A DNA stretch of 64,000 nt from Leptodontidium sp. MPI-SDFR-AT-0119 (Eukaryota; Ascomycota; Leotiomycetes; Helotiales; Leptodontidiaceae), in NCBI GenBank assembly GCA_020726505.1, contig JAHLEZ010000008.1, positions 2,542,001 through 2,606,000 on the forward strand. The letters are read 5' to 3'. The position numbers were made by a program, and so were the translations under genes. Below, piece after piece: positions 44,660-56,900 of this stretch (its first letter is position 1; each line of letters begins with the position of its first letter). The notes below the pieces were generated by a model, which saw nothing but the letters and a program-made list of their open reading frames with translations, was not told where the DNA came from and ran no database searches.

Positions 44660-45767
44660 CAAGTCGACCGGGACCTCTTTCCTTTTGGTGCTTGCTGGGC
44701 TGGGTTGGGTTGGCGTCAGATTGTACTGCACTGGGCTGCGTCTCTGGATACCTCGGTTCGGGATACAGTTGGGGCGTCGAATTCACGAACGAACTCTGCT
44801 GCTTGCTGATGACAGACAAGCGAGAATTTTTAAAATAAGAGGTATGGGTAGGGTGGGTATGTAGGGATTTGATTGAATGACTGGTGTTCGTTCGTGGTGG
44901 TGACTGTGACAAACAGAATGGATAGCCTTGAACGAACGGAGAAAGTAGGAACGACTGACTGTGCGTGACGTATCAATTTCCTCTTTACGACTGTTTAGTT
45001 GTCTGTACAAAACCATCCCAACACATGCTGCGCTTTTCCTCTCTTTTTATTTATTTCTGGTTACTCATCTTATTCATTCATTCACTACTCGTTCCAAGCC
45101 ACGTTTACTTCCCCGCATTCTGTGACTCAGGTTGAGTTGAGAGGAGTGAGAGAGTCTATTCCATTATTTTGTTGAGCCGGACTTCGCTCGGAGGGTTTCT
45201 GTTATCGTGATGCACCGCTAGAGCCAGCCCCGGCCGGTGCCTCAACGCCCAATTGGTGCGCGCTCAGCCCAAAGCCTTGTCTCACTCAGCCAGAGGGCTC
45301 CGACTTTCCCCTATTTTTGGGGGAAGGGGGAAGCTTGGGAGGAATTAATTGGTTTATTGAGTTGCTGCTTGGAGCTATTGTAATGTCTATTGTTTGGTAA
45401 AGTTCTACGGAGTCCGGGGAGAAAGGTTAATAAGCAGCTGAAACTCATGCAGTGTGACTGATAGGTAGCTGCACGTATTGGTGAGGAGTGTGAGGTGAGG
45501 TTGAGTTGAGTTCAAAGTATTTTGGGTAAGTAGTTGGTGAGAGTCAGTACCAGACCAGACAGACCATCGCGGCACTCTAGTCGCTTTCCTATCCAACTCT
45601 GCCTCGAGGACTGTCCGTGGGAGTTATCCAGGTGTTTGCATTGCATCTCATTGCATCTCCCTTCATTTGCATCTCGTTGCATTCTGTTCATCTTGAGTGA
45701 TCCAACACTTTTTCTATTTACTCCGTAGCGTACAAAAGCCAGCCAATGGCACCTGCAGCTTTCAGCC
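44660..45767. other. gene-free stretch
   Basis: Promoter side of the malic enzyme and 3' flank of RAI1, both minus-strand. Short ORFs only. A GGGGGAAGGGGGAAG purine run occurs near 45319-45333. Confidence 0.55.
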
Positions 45768-47617
45768 TTACAGACCAAGGACATATCCCCCAGTCACCGC
45801 TGCAAGCTCAAGCTCAGGCTCAGGCTCAGGCACAGAAGCAGGAGGTAATGGATCATCCATAGCCAATTTAATCCTCCAATTGATAAACTCATCCGAGACA
45901 ATCTCTCCATGGCCAGCTTCCTCGATCCTGAAAACTTCTATCTCGGGGGATCTCTCTTTCCTCCGAATGCGCCACACGCCATCTCCCTTGACAGTCGCTC
46001 GCAGAACTATGCCACATCAGCATCAACATTAAGATTCACACATGACCAATCCAATCCGATCTGATCCTGAAAACGGGAAGAATAAAACTTACAATCAAGC
46101 AACTCCGACGCAAAATTAATACACATATTCCCATCCCAAGTTCCCTTCCCTCTTCTCTTCACCGTACTAGGTATCGAAGCGGTATCCATCTCCTCGACCC
46201 TCTTCAGGAAACCATCCTGTGTACGGAAGCCAACTATGATTTTAGGTACGCCGAGGAGAAACGATTGAATCCAGAATTTCATGAGTTTGCGCTCTAGGTT
46301 CATGAGATCTCCATCGTGTCGGATCTCGGCCGAGGTTTTGAGTTCTACCCATTTGATAGGTCCGCCATCTACGGGCTTGGAATCCCATACTAGGTGGCAC
46401 CAGTCAGTGTTTGTTGGATTTGCTGCGTATCTAGGTATGAGAGTTGGTACGTACATGCATCTACTTCACCACCAAGAACCATCACTGTACGACCAATTCC
46501 GGTCTTGACGACAGAGCAGTATTGTGCGTGATTATTCACAATCTCATTCTCCCTGTTCTCGATATACTCTCTCGGTGTCTCATCCCATGGCTTTGGCAGC
46601 AAACACAACGTCTCGAATTTGTATCCTTCATCCATTAGCCAGTCACAAACATGATCTCAAATAAATTTGCTAACTCACCCCAAAAACTCATCATATCCTG
46701 TGACGGTCTACCTGGTTGTGAAAACTGCCTCGATTGCCTTGCTTGCGATTGTCGCTTGTACTCATGATTCTCTTCAATAAAGCTACCTAGTTTAGTAGAG
46801 AATTGCAGACAGACGGAAATTCAGAAGCATACATTGTCCCCTTCACAAACAATTGTTAGCTGAAGTCCGCAATGTAGGTCAAGGAGTGCCCACTTGGAAG
46901 AGCGTGGCGTTCATCTCGAAGCTTTAGAAAGGTCAGTCTTGAATACTCCGTCGGAACGAGTTGCAGATTACCCATCTCTGTCACTGAAAATAGCTCCCAT
47001 GAACTATACACAATCAGCTTTTAAACTCTTTCCAAGCAATCGCTAGATAGAAATACCTTGGTCATCATACCCCTCCACGTAATAAGATCCGTCTCAACAC
47101 GTTTACCTGTCTCTTTCTCCAGAGCGATAATAGTCTTCAGCAGACTATCAAGATGATCGTCCGCCGCATCGTCAAGCTTCTCAAAGGTGTCGAACCCTCT
47201 TGATAGATCTGCTCCAATGGTTGGAGGGTAGTAGTACCTGATAGATGAATCATCTAGACGGAACTGATGCTTGTCGTCGTATGAGAAACAAGCTATTTCC
47301 TAGAGAGTTGTCAGTAAAGTCCATACATATTTCAAGAGATCAGGGGAGGCAAGAAGGGCAGCCTCAGACTTCGAGCCAATACGCGGCTCACGGCGCAAAG
47401 AGGAAATAGAAAAGATACAATCCTCAAACCCAACACACGCGAATGGGATGCGTAAGATGATAAGCAATGACATCCTCTTCAGGAGGAACAATATAACTCC
47501 CCCTCGATCCTCACGCACAATACGGAATGTAAACAGTTAACATACCTTCGGACGTTTTATGGCAGCACTCTGCCCCACGAACCTGCCAATAGGCTGGATA
47601 TCGAATTTATTACTCAT
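45768..47617 (-). CDS. decapping nuclease RAI1 (DXO family)
   Basis: Nine exons (47617-47546, 47299-47057, 47003-46972, 46921-46894, 46840-46833, 46782-46679, 46625-46455, 46389-46093, 46006-45768) encode 397 residues. RAI1 removes incomplete 5' caps and partners the 5'-3' exonuclease Rat1 in nuclear RNA quality control. Family markers: TWRGMMTK, FEMNATLFQ, FIEENHEYK, HAQYCSVVKTGIG, the metal site GGEVDALWD and WVELKTS. The fifth exon has only 8 bases (GGGACAAT) and is needed to make FQGTIFIEEN in frame. Intron 1 is unusually long (246 nt). The C-terminus ends in a low-complexity Pro/Glu/Leu-rich tail encoded by a hexanucleotide repeat. It is divergent from the next gene. Confidence 0.92.
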
Positions 47618-48172
47618 GATAGACAATCTTGCAGTAGATCATGATGAGCGCGTCGATGTTGCAGCCCTTTTAAGAATCGTCGTCATGCGGAGGAGGACGA
47701 GGAATGTTTGATGGCAGCTTGAGCCTAGCTTGAGCTTGCTGGAGGAAGGGGTGGGCTTGGCTTTGCTTCAGCTTTCATGCACCCCACAATCCCCTAACGA
47801 AACTGGCCTGGGCAGTGAGTTTTTCGATGCCAAATTTAACAACTTTCAAAGATTTTTTAAGTCCGAGCTGTAATGCATTCAAGTAGATAATTAAAACAAT
47901 TCAAACTCAAATGATTTAAAGATACTAAAAGCATAAAGAAGTTGTTCTGTACCTTAATTACATGAAAATTCTTGAAGTCAGTATTCCCTGGCGGCTATTG
48001 AAACCCCCACCACCCAGAGCCTCGCCCCAAGCCTCGCGCAACAACCAAACATCACCAACACCAAAAACAAGCATCTCAACCCAACCTACAAACCCACCCA
48101 CCCTCAAAACATTTCTTACCCATTCCTCCCTCCAATCCATCCCTACAATACAACCCAATAAACGCCCCAAAA
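47618..48172. promoter_or_regulatory. divergent promoter, RAI1 / 149-residue protein
   Basis: The 555 bases between the two starts hold no ORF of note. The half near 48173 is C/A-rich, as typical for fungal leaders. Confidence 0.45.
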
Positions 48173-48777
48173 ATGCCAGAACGCCGACAAGCAACCTCCA
48201 GCAGCTCCACGCACCGCAGTACCGGCGTCCGCCGCAACCTCTTCCAACAACACCTCACCCGCCGCCCAACAACCAGCTCGACATCCACCTCGGCCGAGAC
48301 CCTCCGCCTAGACGTCGACCACGAATCCGACACCTCGGACATCGTAATCAGGGACAAGAACGGCGAGTTCGAGATCGAGGATCTGCCCATCCAGCCGTAC
48401 GACGAGCAAGATGAGGGGGGAAATGGAGAGTCACAGGAAGATGAGAGTAAGCCGATCCATCCATCCATCCATCTGGATCTAGATATATACATGCCCGTGT
48501 GGTTGTGGAAGATGAAGATGAATGTGCTAATACTTTGTTCTTGTGTGTGATATAGAAGAACGGCAGAGATTAGCTGATGCTGTGAGGCATCATCAGAGGG
48601 ATAGGAATCGTGCTCCTAGTGAACCCGCTGGTTAGCAAATACCTCGCTATGGAGGATACAAGGCTGATTTTACTAGAATTACTCGAAGCTGTAAGGGCTA
48701 GTCTCAGAGCGAAAGTCAATGCTTTAGCGGAGGACAATTGGATGTACGAGGCAGAAGAGGATGCTGCCATTCGGTGA
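48173..48777 (+). CDS. conserved-looking small acidic protein of unknown function
   Basis: Three exons (48173-48446, 48556-48630, 48677-48777) encode 149 residues. The N-terminus is Ser/Thr/Arg-rich (RRQATSSSSTHRSTGVRRN). It is followed by an acidic section (DVDHESDTSDIVIRDKNGEF, IEDLPIQPYD). After the introns come KERQRLADAVRHHQRDRNR and a C-terminal helix LLEAVRASLRAKVNALAEDN, then WMYEAEEDAAIR. Phase and splice signals fit well (GTAAGC/TATAG; GTTAGC/CTAG) and the spliced frame is continuous, so the gene is very likely real. The NWMYE ending and the helix look conserved, but I do not recognise the family. It has no membrane segment or signal peptide and is probably nuclear or cytosolic. Confidence 0.72.
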
Positions 48778-48966
48778 TATACTACTACAAACGGTCTCTT
48801 TGGTTTCGGCACTGCATATGTAGCATGGCATGGAAAAAGGCGTTAGATACCCAAGCACTCGTTGCTTCAGGCTGGCACTGGATACTTGCTTCGAGCTCTT
48901 GCTCAGCAATGAGTTGTTCTGTTTACACAGATACATGAATTTGAGAAATCCCTCCATTGATTCAGT

Positions 48967-50097
48967 TCAATCTAGACCTTCAGCAGCAGGTGCAGAAGTT
49001 CCCCCAACACGCTTTGGCTGCGGCTTAGCAGGAGCAGCAGCGCCTCCACCCCCAAACATACTACCCATCATATCCAGTAAAGGATTCCCCTGTCTAGGTC
49101 TCGAGATGCCAAAGTACATCTCAGCGACCGAAGTCAGCGCCTCATCCCAAATACCCACCTCCTTGATATAAACCGCATACTTCGACCTCAGCTGCGTGAA
49201 CAGGCCCGCACTCCCCTTCTGCACAGCCAGCAGCAGTAGGCCCAGGAAGTTCAGCAGCGGCAGGCTGGGATATATCCGCATGTCCGAAGAGCTGCTACTG
49301 ACGTCCTGCACCGCGAGACCCTTATTCGCCTCCGTCAACCTGCTTGTGAACAATCGTAGGGATTTCGTGGCATCGCGCACATTGCCTATGAGGAGGTAGG
49401 GGAATACCACGCGCGCTGCGTATAAAGCCGCCGTGTGCGAATCGTCCTGCGTGTACCACTCGTACTCCATCTTCGCGAAGACTTCTGGTGAGTCCTTGGT
49501 TCCGAGTGTGAGGTGTCGTTCGGCTTCGTAGGCTTCGTGTTCTTCTGCGTACAGAGAGCCCGCGACGTGGTGTAGTTCAGGTTCGCCGGCTGGGTACTCG
49601 CCACACCTCGCAGACCATCTAATCGATCCCATCCCATCAGCTTAACTCTCTCTCATACAGTATAAATAAATATCAAACCACTCACCCAATCATCTCCCCA
49701 ATAAACTTCTTCCTCGTCGGCTCCTCACAATCAAACAACCGCAACAGCGTCAACAGCTTCCCCTTACTCCCCGAGTTCGGCTTCAGCTCCGCCTGCTTAT
49801 ACACATCGATGAGGAACAGCCCCAAATCTCCACCGCTGCCTCCCTGTCCGGCTTTCAGGAGTGACTGCGATACGTTGAAGAGGATGTCGATTGCGGCGTC
49901 CCAGTTCTCCGACTTCACGTATCGTGCTGCCACGACCCGTGTTTGCTGCTGCGCTTCATAGTATTGGCCTTCGGTGATTCTGGGGGGGTTGTTAGCTCTG
50001 CTTGCTTGTTTGCACGCTGGGGGCGGGGTTTTGTCATGGAGAGTGGCACGTACTTTCCCTGAAGACGTACGATGATCTTCTCGATTTTGGCACTCAT
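48967..50097 (-). CDS. GET4, guided-entry of tail-anchored proteins factor
   Basis: Three exons (50097-50054, 49979-49686, 49618-48967) encode 329 residues. Get4 pairs with Get5 to hand tail-anchored proteins from Sgt2 to Get3 in the cytosol. The alpha-solenoid is seen from KITEGQYYEAQQQTRVVAAR through DLGLFLIDVYKQA, GSLYAEEHEAYEAERHL, LIGNVRDATKSL and LPLLNFLGLLLLAVQKG. The C-terminus has the conserved tail YFGISRPRQGNPLLDMMGSM followed by a Gly/Ala/Pro-rich end. Acceptor choices at both introns restore the reading frame (GEMIG joined to WSARCGEYP). Length is close to the yeast protein (312). Confidence 0.93.
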
Positions 50098-50593
50098 CTT
50101 GAGTTGCTCTGCTTTGCCTTGCGTTGTCCCCTGGTGTAAGTGGTGCAGCCGTCGGAGTGGTGGGAAGCTTGCTTAGCTGTCTTGTCCTGAATTCAATTGA
50201 ACGAGGAAGCGACCATTCGGACTGAAATCAACGCTTCCCACTGCGCGAGATTTTGACGAGGCTGCGCGCGCTGGCCCCGCTAGCCCCAGGAAGGTCCGTC
50301 CGTCACAAAGGATGTCCAGACAAAGACAGCATCAGCAAAAACTATGAACATTATATAATAGTATGAGTTTTCACTTTCCTTAACAAGACTTGTTCTCACA
50401 ACAGTTCACAACATTATAGTTGATAGTTTATTGCTACAGGTTTTCAAGTAGGTTCATGTGTCTTGGGACAGTCCCTCCTCCACCCCCACTCCGCGACGAA
50501 GCCCGAAATCGCACCCATCTTATAATAATACTGTCGTTTACCAAGATAAGAAAATTTTCTCAAGAACTATCCAATTTCATTGGATAACTCGAA
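50098..50593. other. gene-free stretch between GET4 and tRNA-Gly
   Basis: GET4 promoter region. A copy of ATCAACGCTTCCCA, identical to part of the downstream tRNA anticodon arm, occurs at about 50228-50241. Confidence 0.5.
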
Positions 50594-50700
50594 GCACTCT
50601 TGGTTTAGTGGTAAAATCAACGCTTCCCATTACTGGCTGAAATTACTTATGCTCGTTTGGAGGTGTGCGTTGGCCCCGGGTTCGATTCCCGGAGGGTGCA
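50594..50700 (+). tRNA. tRNA-Gly(CCC) with a 36-nt intron
   Basis: Acceptor stem GCACTCT pairs with AGGGTGC (one G-U), with discriminator A at 50700. The D-arm GGTTTAGTGGTAAAATC is the typical Gly form and contains the A box. The anticodon stem is AACGC/GCGTT, the loop TTCCCAT gives anticodon CCC at 50626-50628, and the T-arm is CCGGG-TTCGATT-CCCGG (B box). The intron at 50630-50665 sits after base 37, the standard place. The mature tRNA is 71 nt before CCA addition. Confidence 0.93.
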
Positions 50701-53700
50701 TTTGATATTTTGAATGTTCTTACTTTTTCATTTTTTGGAAGCCCAGAAGTTGAGAAACCTGTGATCCCTTTTTTTGGGGGGTTCTTGTGCTGTGTTCTTC
50801 TCGGTTATTTCGCAGTAAACAAGACGCTTAGCCTACTTGAGCAAGGCTAGGTGGGCTGCTGATATGTGGCACTTGTAGGCTAAACTTTTGATAGTTCTTG
50901 TTTATGCAACTTGTGCAGAGTGGAGAACTCGACATTGATGATACCTTTGTTATCATCGCAATATCATCTAGTGTTGCTTTTGTAAATGATCATAAAGCCC
51001 AAAGAATTTGGTAAAAGTGAATCGTGAATGGGATGAGAACTGTTGTTGGATGTTTTGCCTCCCTTTTTAAGCGAGTGCTGGACGAAGATGGACTTCGTAT
51101 GTCTGCCTTCCTAAAACATTATCTCTGGTTTTGTGTCCCAGTAAGTTTAGGGAGAATGGGCTGAAGAACTATCCCCGACATATATTCTTCAATGACTCCT
51201 TCAAGGGTAGGGTTGAAGTATAGCAATAGAACTCTGTGTTGGAAATCCTTGAAGTCCACCTAAGCTGTAGCTGCAAGGATGAGGAATCACCTTCAGCTCT
51301 CGTGTCCTGTGAGTTCGATGCGAGTATGGCAATAGAAAATGGACATTGATTGCAACAAATAAATTTGACAGAGAGCAAGCTCGCTCTGCCAATCATCAAG
51401 TGTTCTGCCAAGGCCTTTCTCCCCTATCCGACTCGTTGAATGAGTCGAATTTTCCTCGCGTAAAGTCTGTACCAAGAACTACAATCCACTTGAGTAGCTA
51501 CTCCAGAGGACCATGGGAACGATGTATATCGGATGTGAGATTTGTTTTGCCCTTCGTCTGTTCATATGTTTGTATTTATGACCGAAGCTAAAATCTGGTC
51601 CTTGACTTGTTGAGCAAAGAAACGGATAGCTGACCGAGTGAATAAAGAGACTGCATTATACAATTCACGTCATCAGGAATTCATAAATGCATCCAATTTC
51701 AATGAATTCTAAACTTTCTGGGAAACTAACACGAAATTGGCCGATTCAGTCCCGAAAGCATAGCGTGCCACACCTTTTTCTTCCACTTCGCGCTGTCTTT
51801 CTTCAATCATATATAAATCAACTTCTCCAAACAATCTCAAAAGGTTAACAATCACCGAGAGCGTTGGCATTGATGTAGAGAAGTTTTGAATTTACGTTCA
51901 GAAATCTAAAATTTTGAAATCAAGTTTTCTTTTATGTATAAGCAAAGAGTCTTAGCTATTACTTCCCCCGTTCGGATACAGTCTTTGAGATGATATCGCC
52001 GGAGATCCACAACTATCAAGTCTCCCTCGGCTTTGCTCGGCACCCGTAAACCAGAGTCGGCGATAGCAGCTAGATTGACAGCAAGATATAGGTTTATCGA
52101 AGGTAAGTTTTGAAGAAGGTACAATCCTGCAATAGGCTTACGACTTGAGAATTTAATGAAAAGCCTCAAATGGTATGGAAAGTAAAAGCATGGAGGATGA
52201 AGTAGGCCTCTTTTTTTTTAAAAAAAAAAAAAAAGAAGAAGAAGGAAAAAAAGATTCCAACTGAAATGTATCAGAGAAATCCATGGGGGAGTTCGGAGCT
52301 TGCTGCCTGTCCTCTCTTCTAGGATTGGCTAGCTTTTTAAATGTAAGATTACAATTTCGCAAGCCAACATGGCAACTTCTCTCCCATTGTTCTCCTGAGA
52401 TATACGTGCTTACAGACTAAAATACATGAAAAGCCTAGGCAAAGTAGCAATCTTCGCGGAAGAGTGGCTCTATTTTTGAAAGTATGCCAGTAGGTTTGTA
52501 AAAGGTTGGTGTTCAGATTCACTACGAGACCGGGGGCTGCTTTTGTCACTTACAGCTCTCAAGACTCCATCTCTCCAAGGAATCTATATAAAAAACGACG
52601 TTCATTAGCTTTGAAGAATCAGACTCCGAATGCAAGACAGCAGGCCCAATTCTATGTTTTCGCTTGTACCCATTCTTGGGCATAGGTACTGCTTCAAACT
52701 CAATTCCAGTAACGCGAGTCAACAAAAAAAGCTCAAGATTCGTTATAATCTCGTTCTTCCATCTTTACCCGTGGTAGCTTCCGAAGGCTGTTAACCAAAA
52801 ACAGGCAGTTTCCACCAAAATGGCAACCAGAGAAAAGACGACAACAAATTGAACAGGCTGCAGATAGTTTCACGAAAGCCACTCGTCGCTGCTGACATCA
52901 ACCAACGAAAGCAAAGTCACCCAGACTTCTTACCCAAGACTAGCAAATGCTCAAACAACCAAGCCTTCTTGATTACGTTAAGGCCGTCAGCCAATGTGCT
53001 CTTAGGTTGGCTTCCATTTTTGCTCTTTTGCGCTTTCTGTTCCATTTCAGCGCCTACTTAGCTGCAGTTAATATATGAGGGAAGAGCGTGCGTGTATCTC
53101 AAAAGGATCCGTGATTTTCAATCTCGCAAGACTTAACAGACACAAGGCAACCTCATGTACACAAAATTCACTAATACTACTGCTAACACCTGAGTGATCA
53201 GTTGATCCTTCCAATTTGTTAACGACCATGTAAAAGTCACCCAGTCAAATAACCAATACTTAGATTTCAAGAAACCTACGGGATATATAATCTCACATAA
53301 GCACCAGGAAGTTCAGAGAACAGACACACAGAGCGGTAGGGCTAAACCTTCACATTTTCCTCTCAAACTGACGCCTTCACAGAGATATCCCGCAAGAATT
53401 TTCCCTGAAATAGTGGCAATGTGGCCAGCGATGGGAGCTCGAGTGCAACCTTCTCGCAATCTCTCACGACAGATGGATTACGTATTGTGTCCCATGAACC
53501 TCTTCAGAGGGTTTTCCAAGAGACAAAAAGAAAAGGTTCGGCAGTTGGTTCTGGAATGACAACAAGGAATCTAGATTAGATGTTATAGCTATACTGTATT
53601 GATGAGGGGGGTATAGAGAATTGAAGAGAATTTCCCTTGTAGGCTGGGCAGATGTGAGATCGTGCCCAAAGACATGGTTGTGGTGGGCTCTGCTCAAGGT

Positions 53701-53926
53701 GAAAGACGATGAAGAGCCTTGAACAGAATGCTAGGGACATTTCGATAGTCCACATGAAAAAAGATAGTAAGAAGAGGGACGGAGAGATGATTTGTTATAC
53801 ATTTTACAGACTCTATCTATTATAGACTCCCCATGCCTTTTCTACAAATGTTACAATGATACAATGATACATCTTTTACCAGTCCCATAGTATACACATA
53901 TCCTATCTCTAATTGTTGTCCTTCCC
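50701..53926. other. 3.2 kb gene-free AT-richer region
   Basis: No ORF on either strand has recognisable content, and no tRNA or splice-linked exons could be built. It holds a T9A15 tract with following purine run (52211-52254). It may contain long untranslated regions, a non-coding RNA or old decayed sequence; nothing positive was seen. Confidence 0.5.
52211..52254. repeat. T9-A15 tract with GAA/A-rich extension
   Basis: Nine T are followed directly by fifteen A, then GAAGAAGAAGG and A7. The T/A block is self-complementary and could form a short hairpin or a nucleosome-free poly(dA:dT) element. Confidence 0.8.
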
Positions 53927-56900
53927 TCACTTCCTCTCACCATCCTCCTTCACCTTCTCATGCGTCCATAATCCATGATCCTTGTCCGCCATCTTCTTCC
54001 CGTCATTGACATCCAACACCTTAGTCGGCCTGGTCTTGTCCATCTCATTCTGTTGCATCCTCCACTCCCTACCCTTCTTCGTCATATCCTTGATCCGCTG
54101 CAAGAACATGTCGTTGAAGGAATCCTTGGACAGATCAACTTGTCTGTTCATCGCCTTATCGCGACGCTTCTTGGCCATATCGTAGAGCCTGGCGACGCGT
54201 CTGGGGTCTTGGATCTCGGCAAGAGAGTACTCGACCTTCCATTTGTCTTCTTCCTTGAGGTTTTTGGGACGTGCAACGTATCGGCCGTTGACTTTGTTGC
54301 GGATAGTGAGAGTCATCGCCATCATATCTCTAGGCTGCGATGGTTCGAGTGGCCTGTCATCGACTCGCGTGATTGTGATAGTATCATCGGAGCCATTTTC
54401 ATCTGCATGACTGGACTCAGAGGATTCCTGGGACTGCTGGGGCTCGGAGGCCTCATCCGCATCCTCTGAAATAGCTTCAACGCTTTCGTCAGATGCAGCT
54501 ATCTCATCCTCATCTAGTTCAATCAAAGATTCCTCAGTACCAGTCGCTTCTGCATCTTCACTTTCTTCAGTGGTAGATTCCTCCAAGTCAGTTTCCTCGA
54601 CATCTTCCTCAGCGTCCTCATCAACAACATCATCTCCGGCTTCCACCATTCGAGTTGCAGAGATTATATCGGCCAGTTCCCGCTCGTCTACTGGTAAGTC
54701 TTCCGAGTCTGATGCATCATCCTTCTCCAGGTCGTCGTCGTCTTCCTTTCCATTGGCCAGGTCAGAGTCCAAGTCAGATGAGTCGTCATTCCCTGCAAGA
54801 GCCTCCCGACCAGCCTCATCCTCTCCAACACTTTCTTCCACTTTGGCTCTGATCTTTGCCCACTCTTTCTCCTGATCCTCCTCACTGTACTCCTTGTTGA
54901 CGACGCCCAAAACTGCCTTCTCAAATTTCTCGATTTTGGCCTTGTTTGTCTTCTGGATATCGTCAATGGCTTCTTCAGTGAAAGGTTCGGCGAATACGTA
55001 AGTGAAGGGAGTTTCCGCAGGTCTGGTTTCAATGAGCAATCGCATCGATTGCTTTGGGTACTTGGCCGTGGCACGATCCAGAACCCGATTGAGCAAATCT
55101 AAACTCAACTTGAACTCCTGGTCGCCAAGTGTGGTGTCGGTAGTTCCGTGCAGCGCAAAGTCCATCTCGGGGAGACTGATGTATTGGAAGCCAAATATCC
55201 TCTCGGTGTTATGATAGGCAACGAAAATACCATCCATACGGCCCATTCTGACTTGTAAAGAGTATTTCAAGAAGGCAGAACGGATCATGTCGTAATACTC
55301 CCTTTCGAAAGACTCCCATTCGCCATGTTGGCCTCGAATCTCATAGCCTTTGCCTTCCTCGTAACTATCAGTATCCATCCGAATTGAAACTACAGCCCTG
55401 GTCTTGAGATCAAACATGCCAGTTCCCGGCAAGCGCGAATCATGAGCGTCTAGCTGAGATCTCAGAAGAAAATCACCTATCCCCGTGTAGTGAAATTCTT
55501 CGGATGCATTGCGCTCTTCTTCCGTGATTTGGTCCGAATTCGATCTTCTGTACTTCTCGAAGTCTTCGGTAGGAAGGGTGAGGAGTTTCTCCATGGACTT
55601 CCCAAGGCTCATTAAGATGTTGGCCGAATCGTATTGCTTATCTGCATCGATAGCGTAGGCTCCATCCCTCCAGCGCAAGAAAATGGCGACTGGGCCACGC
55701 TGTATAGCTGTGAATTTCTTGAAATCAACGGGAAACATTTTGGACAGGTTACTGAAGGTAATCTCCCGCCATTGGGAGAGAAGGAAGTGAAAATGAGCGA
55801 GAGCGGAAGTCGTGCTGGAAGTCGACCCTGTGTACTTCTTCTTTTCTGCAATCGCCTTCGCGATGAGGTTCTTGTCCCGAGATGAGGTCACGTACTGCTT
55901 CAGTGCGTTGAAGTCAAACTCGCTGACAGGCATGATTGTCTGCAAATACGGATCGAAGTTAAATACTCTTGATCGAGGATCTTGTAGCTGGTATACACCT
56001 GGGTTGAAAAGTACCCTCTCTAAACCATATGACAACTTGGGTACTTGAAGCGGTCCAGTATCAAGTGGAACGAGTTTAAGACTGTCTGCATCGACAGACT
56101 TGATTTCGTGAGCAGTAGTTCCAGGTTGTGCTTTAAGAACTCCAGAACTTGCCTCGTCGACTCTTGGCTTGGGCCCTGCCACAGTAGCTGAAGAGGACGA
56201 CGCGTTCCTGGTCTTGACTGACCTGATCTTAGGCACAGTTCCAATACGCCACCCAAGCACCACCAGCTGGCGCAGAGCAGCCAACCTTTCAGCTTCTGAC
56301 AACTCATCACCATCTAGCAATTTCTTAAGGCGGCTTCGGAAGACTGCAAAAGGGGTTGAAGGGGAGATATCTTGGATCTTTGCACGTATAGTTGGGTTCT
56401 CGGCAAGGAACTTGGCTATCTCCGCGGCTTGCATTCTTGGAGTAGGCGTTGCTGGCGTATCGGCCGACTTGATTTTGAGTGAAGGAAACTTCGGCGCCGC
56501 TGCCTTTGTGATTGCCCTGGCAAGTGTACTTGCAAGCTTCTTCTCTGGCTTTCCTGTGTGCTTGAGCTGGACAATGAATTTACGACCATCCTCACCGATT
56601 ACGGTCCAGGATCGGTCATGTCTTACTTGTGTGGTCGTTTCAGTATCAGCTTTTGCCCCGGACGGCACTTTTGGCGCTGTCAACTTCTGTGAAGTGGGCA
56701 TTTCCGTACCTGACGTTTTTGTTGTCTCTTTCTTGGATGGTTTCTTGGTCTTTTTGTCGGCTGGCAGGTCCTTGGGGGCCGTGTCTGGAGCTTGTGAGTC
56801 CTCAACTTGCGTCGCTACCAGTTTCTGCTTCAGTGCCACAGCGTTGAGCCTATGCTTTTGCCTCGAGTTTCGTCCGGGCCGCTTCACAGTAGGTAAAGCA

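Noticed and set aside
48467..48477. ATCC repeat and other short tandem repeats as CRISPR-like arrays
   Set aside because: Units are 4-7 bases without spacers and lie in introns or flanks of eukaryotic genes.
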